A stretch of 64,000 nt of DNA, taken from Siderastrea siderea (taxonomy: Eukaryota; Cnidaria; Anthozoa; Scleractinia; Rhizangiidae). The notes beneath the pieces are model-generated. The model worked only from the letters and a program-made list of their open reading frames with translations, was not told where the DNA came from and searched no databases. The stretch spans positions 44,812,304 through 44,876,303 of the forward strand of contig OZ034971.1 in assembly GCA_964030785.1 (NCBI GenBank), written 5' to 3'. The translations under genes and the position numbers were made by a program. Positions 34,501-46,494 of the stretch are shown piece after piece (the stretch's first letter is position 1; each line of letters opens with the position of its first letter).

Positions 34501-37500
34501 AAAAAAAATTCTGTGTTACACTTATGTCTTTAACCATGTGATTGCCCCTGCTTAAAATAAAAACAAAAAACCTTTGTGAATAAAAGAAGAAGGGCAGGGG
34601 AACAGCACACAGTGTAAGGGAAAAAACCTGTCCTTATCCACGTGGTGATTCCACCAAAATGATGACGACACCCGATCACAATGAGAGGCAACATCCCCCG
34701 GATAAACTGTAGACAATGTGCTAAAAATGTGGCCAATCTGTACAAGATAATTTTGAACAAAGGACCTAAAATTCTACAAATAGCATTTAATCCACCAGCC
34801 CTTCAATTTCTTTTAAATCTCTAATAAAAATATGTTTACAGCAATCCATGATTCAATACGCCAAAGTTATTTTAATCAGTGAGGCAAGGGTTGATAACAC
34901 GTGACTAAGCATACGTTGATAACACATGACTGTGAGGCATCTACAAAACAGCCTGGAATAAACAAAATGGTATCAAAATAAAAAAAGAATTTTCTTCCAT
35001 CATTTCCTACAAATTTTGTGAGAGGAATGACAAAAGTTGAAAAGTGACGAATGACCACTGACTGAAGTATGAAAGTGACAAAAGATGAGTGACAAAAGTC
35101 CATTCGTGTAGAGGGTAAAGGACTTAACCATCACCCAGTGCTACGGAACATACTGTGCTGACACCCACCAACACAAGATTGTTTTGGTACAGTGGATTTT
35201 CAAAAGGACATCCACTTTATACAGAAATGCATGTTTACCTCTGGACTTTGACTGTACCACAAAACAGTTATAAAAAGGCATTTCTGAAGAAAATTGCTTT
35301 TTGAAAATCACATCTTAATTAAGGGTAACTCAAAAGTAACAGGATAACTGAATCTGCAAGTAGGTTTCTTTTTGTTTCAACTCTTATCCCAAACAATACA
35401 CTAGTTTATAAATGCATTCCTTTGCAAATCAAAATTTAAAACAATTCAGGAAACAGAAAAAGTAATGAAAATGCTACAAAACAGTGAGCAAAACTAAAGG
35501 AACAAAACTAGTTAAAAAATTTCTCAGGGTGTCAAATTACCAGGTTTTGCAACCTTGCACTGTAACTGAATAATCCCTGGATGCAAGACTTAAACTTGCA
35601 TCAACCCCCACATTAATAATTTTTCATCTTTAGGGCAATAAGCCTCGAAGCCTCTCTGTTTCATGATTGCAGTCCTTCAGAATCATTCACACTTTATTCA
35701 CTTCTCCTAAATACCTACAACTCAAGTACTAAAGTTAACGAAAAATATGAGTATCAACAGGTTTGCAAGAATTCTACGGCAAAGGGCAAATGAAACAAAC
35801 ACTTGGTATTTTTGAGGAAAACTTCATGCAAACAAATCACAAAAGGTGACTAATAATTACTTTGCACATACATAAAAAGTGCACATAAATAAAAAGTGCA
35901 TGCTGCTTTAGTTGGTAAAGACTAGACCTTTGGAAAGCCAAACTGTGACAGTGAGCACCTATAAAATATGCCACAACGGTACTATTTTTAGCATGACAAC
36001 TAAACAAACAACAAACAAGTTTAGGATTTCATGCAAAACAACCGATTTTCATCATCACTAAATTTAAAATCTGTTTTGCAAGTGACAATAAATTGAAAGG
36101 CATTGTGTCTAAAAAGAATGACTAAATCAGCAGCCTTCAAGCAAAACAATAAAAATGGCTCAGCATTATCATGAAGCACTAAAAATCTACAGCGAATGCT
36201 AAGACTAGGCAAATTTGGAGTGTTTTCACCCTTCTCGCAGCAAACCTTTCAATTGTTCAAAACCATTCAAGCTAAAAAACTAGTCACTAAATCTTCAGGG
36301 CAAAAAATTGCTGATCAAATCTGCTTCAAATAGTAAACCAAAGGTATTAAATTGGTTTTCCTACATTTGTTTCACACGTACTGTTGAAACAACCAGGGTG
36401 GAGTCAATTCAATCCATCACAAGATGGGTGGGGGTGTGAGGCACTCAAGAATGAGGGTACCTTTATCCTGTAACTGAAAATATCCCTGCATATTTCTCTT
36501 ATCTATTTCAGAAAGGGCAATACATGTTGAAAATCTAGGTGTCATAGTCCAATTCTCTTCCCCAATTTTACTATCACCCAAATCTGAGAACTCTTTAGAT
36601 CTCAATTACCAGTCAAAATGAGCAAAAACCTCTCTACAATGATTCTTTGACCCCCGAGTCCAAGTGACAGTAATACCTGATGACAGGTAAGTGCTTTTTC
36701 CTAGCTTAGGGGCAGTATTGACTTTGCTTTACTACCGTAGGGTTTTGTTTGCAACATTTATGCAATAGCTTTTGTACGGCTGACTCCATCACACGGGTTA
36801 AAACAAACTTAATTTACAGCTAAGATCATCAAATTTCAGAGTTGCTTGGGAATTAACATCGTTGTCATGGCTGTAGGGCAATAAGAGAACCACAAAGCAA
36901 ATTTGCTCAACTAGCTAGCTCGCCTTTACAAGCGTGGTTCAACTTTTCCACCTCTAAATTCGAGTAATTGGCCTCAACTTGGCAATTTTCGAGAAATATT
37001 TTATTAATAGAGCGGTACCTAACTAACCTGGGTTGATTTGTGGCACATAGTCGGCCCGTAGCTTCCAACTTCTTTAGGCCACTGTCCACTCATATAAGGC
37101 GAAATGGCGTCTAATGACGAAGTCCTTCTTATTGCGGAAACCGAATTACTTTTCGTCATTTTGCTTCTTTCACCTGCGAACAAAATGATATTTCTTCTTT
37201 ATCAATTGTCAGCTAAGCTCAGCCCAAACTGTTTCCAAACAACGGAAATGGCTTTCAGTGTAGGTCAATACGTTGAACAGAGAAAAGATGACCGATAGAT
37301 GAAAAGCGAAAATGAACGGTCCACCATACTGAACTTAAACGATAGAGTAAAGATATATTGAGGCAGCTGCCTCAATAAAATTGTTTTAGTCATAACTAAA
37401 AACTATTCTAAGGTTCAATTCCTGTTTTAAAAAATTTTAGAGCACGTCAGCTAACCTTTCGAGCTCGATGAAGATGGAGAAGAAGGACTCCGTCGATGCT

Positions 37501-37729
37501 CGGGAGATCCACGTGTTTCGGGCGAACTTCTTCGATGTTTGAGGGCATTTTCACTGCCATGTACAGGTGAAGAAGATGGACTTGGCCTCCTCAGACCATT
37601 TCCTCGAGTAGGGCTCGGATTTCCATGATTTATCAGCGAGAATGGTAAAGTGGCCCGCATAGGCTGTAGTTTGGAGCTTGATGCAGGCGATGCATTTCGT
37701 CGTGGTCTCTGGGATGGCTGTGAAGCCAT
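28574..37729 (-). CDS. GLCCI1: GLCCI1/FAM117-family protein (6 exons)
   Basis: Minus-strand exons 37456-37729, 37028-37173, 33168-33263, 32124-32360, 31185-31585 and 28574-28745 join in frame to 441 residues. Family hallmarks in order: LQPMRATLPF (21-30) and SPTRGN; IRRTSSLDAISPYMSGQWP (106-124); CHKSTQ then TPVWDE; HKRSNSWGSADQ (157-168); LKQHLQRTKQ and RQSPLHGDHTAI; EGLNSEIQKLV; VPDGRKAPV; DIQTQTP; KYASSPKPNNSYLFAREPP; PDKTKVKI. The family is poorly understood; vertebrate GLCCI1 is glucocorticoid-induced. The protein is Ser/Pro-rich and probably disordered, and the RRTSSLD and KRSNSW sites look like basophilic-kinase or 14-3-3 motifs. GLCCI1, FAM117A and FAM117B are likely co-paralogs; the symbol follows synteny with UMAD1 and RPA3. 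Intron 5 holds a nested Penelope insertion. Confidence 0.93.
29233..31078. mobile_element. piggyBac-like MITE, copy 4, split by a Penelope element
   Basis: The MITE begins CCCTTTAAGCCCCAATGGTG at 29233 and ends GGGATTAAAGGG before TTAA at 31079-31082. Its body is interrupted after ATTCTCCCAACT and resumes with the same 12 bases, showing that the inner element inserted later. Confidence 0.85.
29371..31000 (-). mobile_element. 5'-truncated Penelope-like retroelement with GIY-YIG endonuclease
   Basis: A 1,630 bp minus-strand fragment bounded by a perfect 12 bp duplication ATTCTCCCAACT (29359-29370 and 31001-31012). Broken frames encode, in order, LTGKSDYTVTNSSHFV, VSFDIESLFTNVPIEGAI, AAMGSPVLGGIANLYMEEF, WKQYVDDTFTVL (the YVDD catalytic box) and DNTIPFLDT of the reverse transcriptase, then YKIPCECGKVYIGETGR of the GIY-YIG nuclease and RIKEHDRDIRLA...HANETGH. 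At least three frameshifts make it inactive. The N-terminal half is absent, as usual for truncated copies. It sits in GLCCI1 intron 5 in the gene's own orientation. Confidence 0.9.
31689..31894. mobile_element. TTAA-flanked MITE, second piggyBac-like family
   Basis: Starts CCCTTTCACTCCCAGAGGCA after TTAA (31685-31688) and ends TTTTGGGAGTGAAAAGA before TTAA (31895-31898). Related in terminus to the CCCTTTAAGCCC family but different inside. Lies in GLCCI1 intron 4. Confidence 0.8.
33264..37027. other. GLCCI1 intron 2, no feature seen
   Basis: AT-rich intron of about 3.8 kb. Apart from a poly-C/poly-A tract near 34337-34360 I see no repeats with clear ends and no coding potential on either strand. 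Confidence 0.5.
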
Positions 37730-40700
37730 TTTGTCCCGAAAAACCTACATTGAGAAAGAAGAAGTAGTGTTTATTTCACTCCTCTCGTTTCAGCTAACAC
37801 ACCACTGTGGGAACTGAGCAAAATTACCGATAAAATCCTATCCAACCTTCTATTCCCACACTTTCCACCAACAACACCAGTTGTGGTGGAGTAAGCATTC
37901 TAATTACAGCGATGCAAATTAACTGCACTCTGATTGGTCCATTCGTTCTATTTGACAAGAGGCCTATTGGGAGAATTTCACATACAATCAGCCAGTCAGA
38001 GTTCTCTTTACACAATAACTGAGCCACGCTTATTTTGCTATTCGCTCATTCAAAAACAAAATAATTTTTTTCTTCTCGGATCGCTCTAAAAGGAGAAAGA
38101 AAATTTATCAAAAGCGGGTTGTACGTAGTAATTTTGGTAAGACCGAGAAAGACGCCCACTAATTAATAAAATTTCAGCCTATAGGGATGAACGGATAGGT
38201 GAGAACATTATGCGTACAAAAACACGTGTTCGGTCAAATATTGCGGTTTTGAAGCGCCATCCGCCCCATGCATTTTCCATTCATCAATGAAATGCCCCTA
38301 AACATCAACAAGCGACCTGTTTAATGACAAGTCTAAACTTTCCCTAGGCGAAATAGCCGCACAGTAAAAAAGCATACTAACGCATCTCGCCATTATTTTG
38401 GCAAAGAGATAATCGTTTAGTTCCTTTCAGAAAGCAATTTTTATTCAAGTCGATTGAAACAACAGTTTTAAACTAAATTTGCGTCTATTAAAATATGCAA
38501 AAGCTCATTAAGTTTATATGATTTCCTTCAAACAGGCCCCACTTAAGCCCTCTCAGTCGTGCTAATACAGCTCGTTCGTGATTAGAATAAGAATAGATTT
38601 TGGTTTGAATGAACTCTTGTAAATTGTTTGCTTTAAGAGAAGAAAAAGCTAAGTACTGTATACAACTTTTAGTTGTCACGCAAGATTTTACGCAAGGCTG
38701 ATTTTCCCGCGAAAAACGTCAGCACCAGCTGTCTATATGTTGCTGCGATTCTGATTGGCTAATCGCAGCACGAGGTGATAGTGCAAGAATATTCTTTTCT
38801 ATTGATTCTTTCGTTCGGGAAAAGTGGAAACTGTTATCCGTCGTTTCAAAGTCATTTTAATTCACCAAATTCTTGTTCCGTGTCTCAGCTGGTGGCAAAT
38901 TGCCCCTGGCTTCTAAAACACATTTGAAGACTACGGACCAAAGATATGATCGTTTAATTTATTTCATCATTTAATTCAAGTTCGCTTCTAAAATATTCTT
39001 CTCACTGAAATCTATCCTTAAAATCTTAGGCTGAGGACTCTTTCTCGGCTACTTTTGTCAAATATATTTTCTAATATTGTTCTAAAAACAAGACATAAAA
39101 GAAAGTGTTGTTCTTCTGATAATATGATTCGTGTTGTTTATTTCCATACATCCTTCCTACGGTGTTCACGCCATTTATAATTGATGTTCTTGATGAGAAA
39201 TACACCTAAAATTCATCACCGCGGTCGAATATTGACTTTTTTGCAAGGTAAAATTCACTAAGAAGTCTTTTTTGGGCGGATAAAATCTTACTCGAATTTG
39301 CGATTACAAAGTGGCAAACATTTGTTTCCGTTTTCTACTTATTTCGTAATAATGACGCGTGTGAAACGAAATTTGTGCTTTCGTGATCAATTTGCATTTT
39401 CTCCCAGTCCAGTTGAGGTTCGTAGTATTTTCCTTCCTGACAACAGTGTCACTCGACCATTCATAACTAGTGTTTCAGTCAAAATCTTAAGGATCGCGTC
39501 TGTCGAGTTGCCTAGGATAATCCATAAACTTGAGTGATATGTATCTTATGTAGTTTGTGATTACAAATTTATTTAGACAAACAGAAATCCAAACCTTAAA
39601 AGCTTTCCTAGTTTTTCAGGTGTTCTTGTATTGTTTGAAAACGTGTAATACAAATCTCTTTGGTTTTAATAAGGTAGCTTGCGACAATAACCGCACGAGA
39701 AGCTTCGAAAATGCTTTCGTGTGCGTCTAAACTTATGTCGTGGATTTAAACTCTGTCTTAGTCATTTACGTGGCAGAGGAAATAAAGTTTCCTCTCCCGG
39801 AGACAAATTATGTTTTCTCATGAATTATTCTGACTCCGATCTCCACTCAACGTTAAAAAGTAAACATCGCCTATGCAATTTTCGCACTTTTATCACGAAA
39901 CTTGAGATGGAGTGATCACAGCGTGAATTCAACCCTACTTCAAGGGGGAAATATTTGCAATACAACTACCGAGAACCCGATGTAAGGCAGCTGGCATTCT
40001 AATGGCTTTCTGGAAAAAAACATATATATTGTTACACTTTCTACTTTCGAAACATGGTTTGTGCTTTTAAAAGTTTTTATTTACAACCAGTATTAATTAA
40101 TCTTGAAAATACACCAGTTGTCCTTCCTGTTTTTTACAAGAAAATAGATCCCGTAGATCGCATATTAAAAGCAAATCATATATCCTGAATACCAGATAAG
40201 ATATCGACCTTGAAAATTGCTGAAACCTTTTTTGGTCATACTGTCGTTTTTTCCTCCTGTCGAACAAGTGAATTAGAAAGGAAAAACTGACTTTAAAACT
40301 AAGGCGTTGTTTTGTTAATGCGGACCAGGATATGTTATAAAGTGACATGTTTTATTAACGTTTAATAGCTAAGGAAAGCCCGAAAAAAAAATTGAAGTTG
40401 AAGCTGATTGACATAAGAACGTAAAACCTTCGACAGCTTCGAGGCAATACAAACAACTCCTAGGGAGTAATTTGACTGTCGTTCGAATTTACAGTGGAAA
40501 CTCCCTCAAGACATAGATATTGCTAAATTTGATATAAAGAAAAGAAAAGAATATAACAAACATTGCTATCTTGGTAAAAGAGGGCCGGTTAAAAAGATTG
40601 CGAGGCTGATTGCAACTGTTCATCGGTTCAGGAATGGTACAAAAGGCACTCATTCAGGTTTATTCTTCTGAAGGAGAATTCAATATTCTTTTTCGCCATA

Positions 40701-41244
40701 ACTAGGTCGGTAATCTCACTTGTCACGGGTGGCAACTTGCAAAAACATCGTTTGAGAGGGAAAACAGGGCTATTTTTAATTGCAAACCTGTTAATTTTCC
40801 ACGCAAAGCCAATATCCATTATCTTTTTATGCATAACGTCAAACACTTTCTTCAGTTCGTTGTACCATCACAGCCAAACATTGAAATTTGAAAGTCGGCT
40901 GTCTCTGGATTTTGGATTAAGGTGATGTTTTCTTATTCTTCACTTCACCTTTGAGATCATCGTGTTGAATGTCTGTAATACACGGGGGCATGTTCTTTTA
41001 ACTTCATCTAATCCCACTTTACTCTAGACAAGTTCGGTGATAGACCAGAGAAACGTCAGAAAGATGAGCCGAATCCGAAGTCCGAAATTTAAAAAAAATG
41101 TAATATATCAATATCGTAACCTCTGACATGTACGGTTCACTTATTGTCATTGCAGACATACATCCAAGCACGTGGCTATAAACAATGTAAACTAACAAAC
41201 ACAGCATGGGTACAGAAATTTCTTGCATATTTGCATTTTAAAAG
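37730..41244. promoter_or_regulatory. Upstream region of GLCCI1, otherwise empty
   Basis: The GLCCI1 promoter must lie at the left end. CCAAT-type words (ATTGGTC near 37935, ATTGGCT near 38754) are present, but no core element can be fixed. The rest shows no recognisable exon, RNA or repeat boundary. Confidence 0.4.
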
Positions 41245-41252
41245 CATAGACG

Positions 41253-41632
41253 CCCGGGGGGGGGGACTCCCATATGAAAGTGACGGGGATGCTCGTCGTC
41301 TCGCTTAGGGTTGTAAATAAATTGCAGATTTTGGTCTCGCTTAGGGTTTTTAGGAAGGAAAGGCAATATTTTTACCCATTCAGGTACCGCTTAGGGTGTG
41401 CGTAAAGAAATATCTATATGAAAAAAACCAAACGACGTCAATCTTTAGCGTCAATCTTAAGCGCATTTAAAATCACTGAAGCTCTTATTTGGTTGTCTGT
41501 TTTAGCATGGTCTCGTTTAGGGGTCAAATAACGCCTGAACCACGCCCAGATTGGTCTCCTTTAGGGGTTTAATTCTAATTTTCCGACGAGCATCCCCGTC
41601 ACTTTCATATGGGAGTCCCCCCCCCCCCCGGG
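41253..41632. mobile_element. 380 bp MITE with 8 bp duplication and G-tract ends
   Basis: Perfect 8 bp direct repeat CATAGACG (41245-41252 and 41633-41640). Inverted ends: CCCGGGGG tract then ACTCCCATATGAAAGTGACG and GGGATGCTCG, matched at the right by CGAGCATCCCCGTCACTTTC and ATATGGGAGT before a C tract. The interior repeats a CGCTTAGGGTTT-like word five times. The 8 bp duplication fits hAT-type elements. Confidence 0.88.
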
Positions 41633-41924
41633 CATAGACGATTGTACGCATAAATCAGGCTTCATCTGCATGGAGACGGGGAGTCCACTGAAACAGGCAG
41701 ACGCCACTCCTAAGGTACGGCGCGACTTGATTGCTCAGGGGAACGTCTGAAGTCGGCTGAGTGGCACCAAAATAAGTCAGATTTGTCGTTTTATGAACTC
41801 CCAGCAGTAGCTAAAATGAAAGCAAAATACTAAAACATAGATTTGCCAAAACATCTTACAACGAACATCTCCACAGGAATTGATTCGAAAATTACTGCTC
41901 GAGCTCGAAAATTGTCACTCTAAA

Positions 41925-42250
41925 TCCACAGCTCTAGTTGAAACCACCTTTAACAGCATAGTAAACAGCACCACGGCGAGGTACTGTTCAATAGATTTTC
42001 TGGCTGAATTGTCACACTTCAGGATTTCATCCGCAGACTCAAAAATTAGAACCATCTTGTACAGCATAATAAACAGCATCACAAAAAAGTACTGCTCAGT
42101 AGCTTTCATTTGAACGGTCACACTTACGGATTTCATCCACAGACTCAAAAATTAGAACCACCTTTAACAGCATAGTAAACAGTACCACGGGGAGGTAGTG
42201 CTTTCGGGTTTTGTCCACAGAACTAAAAGTTGGCACCACCTTTCAAAACT
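41925..42250. repeat. 107 bp tandem repeat, three units
   Basis: CAGCATAGTAAACAGCACCA-like words start at 41954, 42061 and 42168, exactly 107 bp apart, each with CATCCACAGACTCAAAAATT-type sequence. Diverged single copies of the same unit occur near 3320-3420. Confidence 0.8.
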
Positions 42251-42652
42251 GATCACATAAAAACAGCACCAGAAGAAAGAACATGGACGTCAAGTTTGTT
42301 TTCGAAAGGAGTGCAAACAATATCAAGCTTGAAACAAATTTTTGCAACACACAACCGCAAAACTTGAAAAGAGTTCATTGAACGCTTCCAAGTTGCATTT
42401 CCACCGTGGCCGTGGTAAGTATAGTGTTTTTGAACACAACTGGACCATTTTGGGGATTTTCGAAAATCAAGATGTAAAACTGATTTTGGCTTTTCAAAGT
42501 GTTGCTTAAAATTACTTAAAATAGCTCGCATAACCCCTGCTAAAATAGCTTCAAGTAAATTGAATGGTCACTTAGGATTTTATCCACAGTCGCAAAAGTT
42601 TGAACCACTTAGTGGTCGCCATCTTGGTTGAGGTTTAAAACCATACAAAGAC

Positions 42653-42749
42653 ATGGCTGACCTCAAAACAGCTTTAGAAGCAGATATTGCTTCTTGGGAC
42701 AAGAAAATCTTTCCGAATAAAGTCAAAGACATCGTTGCTAATCCAGAAA
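42653..42749 (+). CDS. Possible first coding exon of an unidentified gene
   Basis: An ATG after a GCCATCTTGG-type leader opens a frame encoding MADLKTALEADIASWDKKIF then PNKVKDIVANPE and ends at a donor-like AAAGTACGT. The codons look genuine, with charged amphipathic character, but I do not recognise the family. No convincing plus-strand continuation is seen downstream before the minus-strand UMAD1 gene. It may be a stranded gene fragment, or the start of a gene with small exons I cannot see. Confidence 0.3.
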
Positions 42750-42789
42750 GTACGTTTCCAAATTTCCCTTACAAAAGAAATGTTTTCCC

Positions 42790-43190
42790 AGTTTGAACTA
42801 AGGGTTAGTTTCTATTTTTAAAAAATCTGTGGTAATTCTTTGGTGGGGAAGTGAAACACAAAAATTTGGATTCATCGACTGATTTGATTAAGCACATTAG
42901 CCGGCTAAGAGTATACGATCCCTTACGGAACAAATGTTTCTCAGTTTATTGAATAAAGGGGTTAATTTCTATTAAAAGAAACTGTGGTGCTTCTTTGGTG
43001 GGGAAGTGAAACACAAGAATTTGGATTTATCAACTGAGTTGAGAAGGTAAATTAACCCGTAAAGATATTCAAGAGATCACATTTTGAGTCTTAGCCCTTC
43101 AGCCTCCTTCAGCAGAGCAATTCACGAATCGCTCTCAGACTGACGAAGGGCTGACGCATGAAAAGTCAGCTTTTTAGCCACCTTAAAGAA
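42790..43190. repeat. Penelope-terminal-like repeat with hammerhead-like core
   Basis: Two similar halves (about 42790 and 42945) share AACTGTGGTGCTTCTTTGGT and GGGGAAGTGAAACACA words. The right part reads CTGACGAAGGGCTGACGCAT then GAAAAGTCAGC, which keeps the CTGANGA...GAAA order of Penelope-associated hammerhead ribozymes in weakened form. A related fragment is at 63815-64000. Confidence 0.5.
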
Positions 43191-43238
43191 ATTTTGTGTT
43201 TTCAATTTGTGATCATTAGAAGAAACCATGTAAATGCA

Positions 43239-43448
43239 CAAACTAGTACCCAGCCGCTTCTCTTGTCTGCGCTGTGGTTTATGGGTGGGATTTGATGGGT
43301 TCGCGGTGCATCAAAGGAAGGATGGAAGAAAATTGCGAAGCGACGTCACTTTTTCTTCCTCCTTCCCAAAAGGCTTTGCGCGGATTGATCGCCTTCCCGT
43401 ATTCCAATGCGAAAAGGACTATATAAGTAGCGACTGGGTACGAGTCTG
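43239..43448. mobile_element. 210 bp MITE with 9 bp duplication
   Basis: Direct repeat GTAAATGCA at 43230-43238 and 43449-43457. Inverted ends CAAACTAGTACCCAGCCGCT and CAGACTCGTACCCAGTCGCT (17 of 20). A 9 bp duplication is typical of Mutator-like elements. The open frame across it is a by-product of its GC content. Confidence 0.85.
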
Positions 43449-44719
43449 GTAAATGCATCAGTTTGTCCCCTTTAAGCCAACCCTTTCAGAGGGTCATGTA
43501 GTGAATATTGGTGGAGAAAGATGAAGAAACGCAACGGAAGGCCGGAGAGAAAGAATTTGGAAATTCTCCTAGAGCCGACAAAGCTTTAAGCCCTTGTGAA
43601 AAAATTGCAAGGTAAATCAGGCTTTTTGAGAACAAATTTATCAACATAAGCAATGCTTCACTCGTACAGAAGATAAATATAAATAAGGAGGACAGATGTT
43701 TACTGTGACTTGGTGTACGAACTCTGCCAAGAATAGAACTTTGCACGGATTCATTTATACCACAAACCCGGCTACAGGCCACCTTTCGGTCATACCCGGG
43801 CGGTCATAAGGGTTATAAACTGACAACGTATTGACTGAAATAGCCGCAAACCGGGTTAAATCAACTGGCGCGAGTGAATTTAAAAGGCCAGAGGCTTTTC
43901 GATTGTGCATCGTTGATTTCCTCTTTACTTGGCTTTGGTGTGAAAGCATAAGTCTCCAGAAGGAGACAGACAGAGTCCATCGTTTTTGCCTGTGTTCACG
44001 AGGAGTTTTCTTCAACAAAAGTGTTCCGTCTTGATTTAGCCTATTCCAGCTGGCGTTCAGATAGTGGTGCCCGAACGAAAACTATGAAGAGTGGATTCTT
44101 CTCGGGGTTTTTTTTTTCTGCTCTCAATATTTTTCTTTGCGCCACTATCTCGGAACGCCTGAAAGAGGCTAGTCTTGATTAGACTATATTTTACATAGTT
44201 AAAATAAATCAGGTAACAATTGTTTCGACTGTGGGTAGAGGCTAGTTGGGAAAACAGTTTTTTGAGCAAAACATAATATACTAATTCCTCGATAAATATC
44301 AGGTCTAAAAATCTAGCCTGAGATGTGGCTTCATGTCAGTTTTGATTCCTATTGTTTTAGCAACTGGCCTGCCGAATCTCCCCACGTGAAGATGGGGAGA
44401 ATCGCGGGCGCATGGAAACGCTTACGGCTGGAAACTGTGCCTACCTCTCTCCGACAATATTAAAGTCGAGCTTGCCGGTTTGGTGTAAAGCTCTTAGAGA
44501 AATCTAAACTGTTTGTTTCATGTACTCGGCAGTGATTGAAATATCTTCCAAGAGCAGTCGAGGAAGCTTAAGCACAATTACATTCAATCGAATGAAGTAA
44601 TTGTGTTAGGTCATATGAAAGCTAGAAAAATTGACAAACCAGTGATGTGAAATTGAAAGCTCACCAGTCTTAAGACTGTCAAATAAGGACAAATTAAACA
44701 TCCTCTTGAAATTATGAAT

Positions 44720-44910
44720 ATATGAAACTCATATATTTGAACTGCGGAATGAAGAAATAAGTGTAAAGAAGATCCTCACAGTTATTAACGCAACTTATGC
44801 AGTTGCGAAAAGAAAGCCTGAAAAAATCAGGCTTGCCGGGATTCGAACCCTGACCTCTGCGATAACGGTGCAGCGCTCTAACCAATTGAGCTAACAAGCC
44901 AACTGAGAGC
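44720..44910. repeat. tRNA-Thr-like dispersed repeat, full copy
   Basis: Carries TGCAGTTGCGAAAAGAAAGC, then GGGATTCGAACCCTGACCTC and CTCTAACCAATTGAGCTAAC, the complement of a tRNA-like domain, as at 20111. The upstream ATTATGAATATATGAAACTC is shared with the other copies. Confidence 0.75.
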
Positions 44911-44957
44911 TGGTCATTAAATTGGTTCGTAATATACCCGGGAAAGATGAAGATGAA

Positions 44958-45160
44958 ATTATGAATATATGAAATTCATTCATATATTTGAACTGCGGAA
45001 TGAAGAAATAAGTGTAAAGAAGATCCTCGCAGTTATTACCGCAACTTATGCAGTTGCGAAAAGAAAGTCTGATTGTTGGCAAGCCTGATTTTTCAGGCTT
45101 TCTTTTCGCAACTGCATAAGTTGCGTAAATAACTGCGAGGATCTTCTTTACACTTATTTA
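44958..45160. repeat. Foldback copy of the tRNA-Thr-like repeat lacking the tRNA domain
   Basis: Both arms contain GCAACTTATGCAGTTGCGAA or its complement and GAAGATCCTCGCAGTTAT or its complement. The tRNA-like middle is replaced by a short loop, so it appears to be a deleted inverted pair of the 20111 type. Confidence 0.7.
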
Positions 45161-45943
45161 AACATCCTCTTGTTAGGTCTTCTCAGTTCTTGGAAGCTTA
45201 ACATTCATTCCAAGGTCGACCTAACCCGCACATGTATATGTGAAGACTCTTATTTTGGTTTCAACCTCTGAAAATTTGGCTTTATGTGCTTGAATGGCAA
45301 AAAAAAAAAAAAAACAGCTGTATTCTCGTAGGGCTGAAATACTAACAGGAACTAACAAGCGGAAAGAGACAGCCCGGCGCACCCTGAGATAAGCAGACAT
45401 ATCTTGACAAAACAACACTACAAATAAGGATAAAAATAGAGGTAGCACAATAAGCACATGTAGGCTTGTCATCTTTGCCGAAGCGTGGCACGTGATATTA
45501 GCTCAAGAAAATCAAGAAGTGGAGTCGTCACGTGCACGACTTTTGGGCGCTCGATGTTCGCATCACGTGTGCTCTCAGGGTCCGCCCGCTCAAAGTTTTC
45601 AAATTTCAACTTTCTGTTAGTCTCTTGTCTCACACGATACGATCGATTGTTGAGCGCTCTTAAAAGTTTAATCCCTCATCCTCGCTCGTTAGTATCAGGT
45701 GATTGGGTCGGGAACTTTTGGTACTCTCATAGGTCCTCTCGTGGACTTAACTGCGCTATCAAATGCTCTATACCTCTCTGATCGTTTGATCGGTGAGTCC
45801 CTTGCACTCTCCTCGATGCTCGTGCGTTCTCCCGCAAGATGCTCAAATTTTCGAGAGAAACGAACAGAATACGTTCACTCTATCTTGCTCGCCTCATGCA
45901 CTTTTATTGAATTCCGCAGGACCGCTGTTTCAAAGAATGTTAA

Positions 45944-46131
45944 CCCTTGAAGCCCTGATATAAAAATGCATATTCTCCTTACTGTTCTCCAAACATTTCT
46001 TATGGAACTAGTAAGGAGAATTTGTCTAATTATCAAGACATCTTATCCTTGGTGATCTCTTTCTTCATTCTCATCACTTTAATGTTTAAACAAGTAGTGA
46101 TGGTGTAAGGAGAAATTTCATTTTCGTCACT
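45944..46131. mobile_element. piggyBac-like MITE, copy 5, right end eroded
   Basis: Begins CCCTTGAAGCCCTGATATAA after TTAA (45940-45943). The body matches copy 1 closely (TGCATATTCTCCTTACTGTT), but the right inverted end is missing beyond about 46131. Confidence 0.7.
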
Positions 46132-46494
46132 CTTTCGTAAACTTTCGCCGACTTTCCTGATCCTCGTTTGATCAGAACTTGCTGTTGTCATTCACGATCT
46201 AGAAATCATAAACAAACAAACAAATATATGAACAGATTTATAAAAGCGTCAGTAATCTGAGGACCGTAAAAAATTCACGAATAGCCTTTCATCAGTGTGA
46301 AGGAGCAAAGAGCGAACTGTGCAGGAAGGACCATATGTGTTCATCTTCTTGACGACAATCTTTTGAATCCAGCTTTGAATCCGCTTTCGACAAAACAGTT
46401 TTAATTTTGAGTTCCCCCATGCTACTATAGCTTAAAACACAGTTTATTGTTATATGCTAAGAAAATAACTGAAGCTGCAGAAAACTGCCTTAAC

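Noticed and set aside
45485..45950. Plus-strand frames of 98 and 83 residues
   Set aside because: Ser/Arg-rich frames without motif or conserved context; probably chance.
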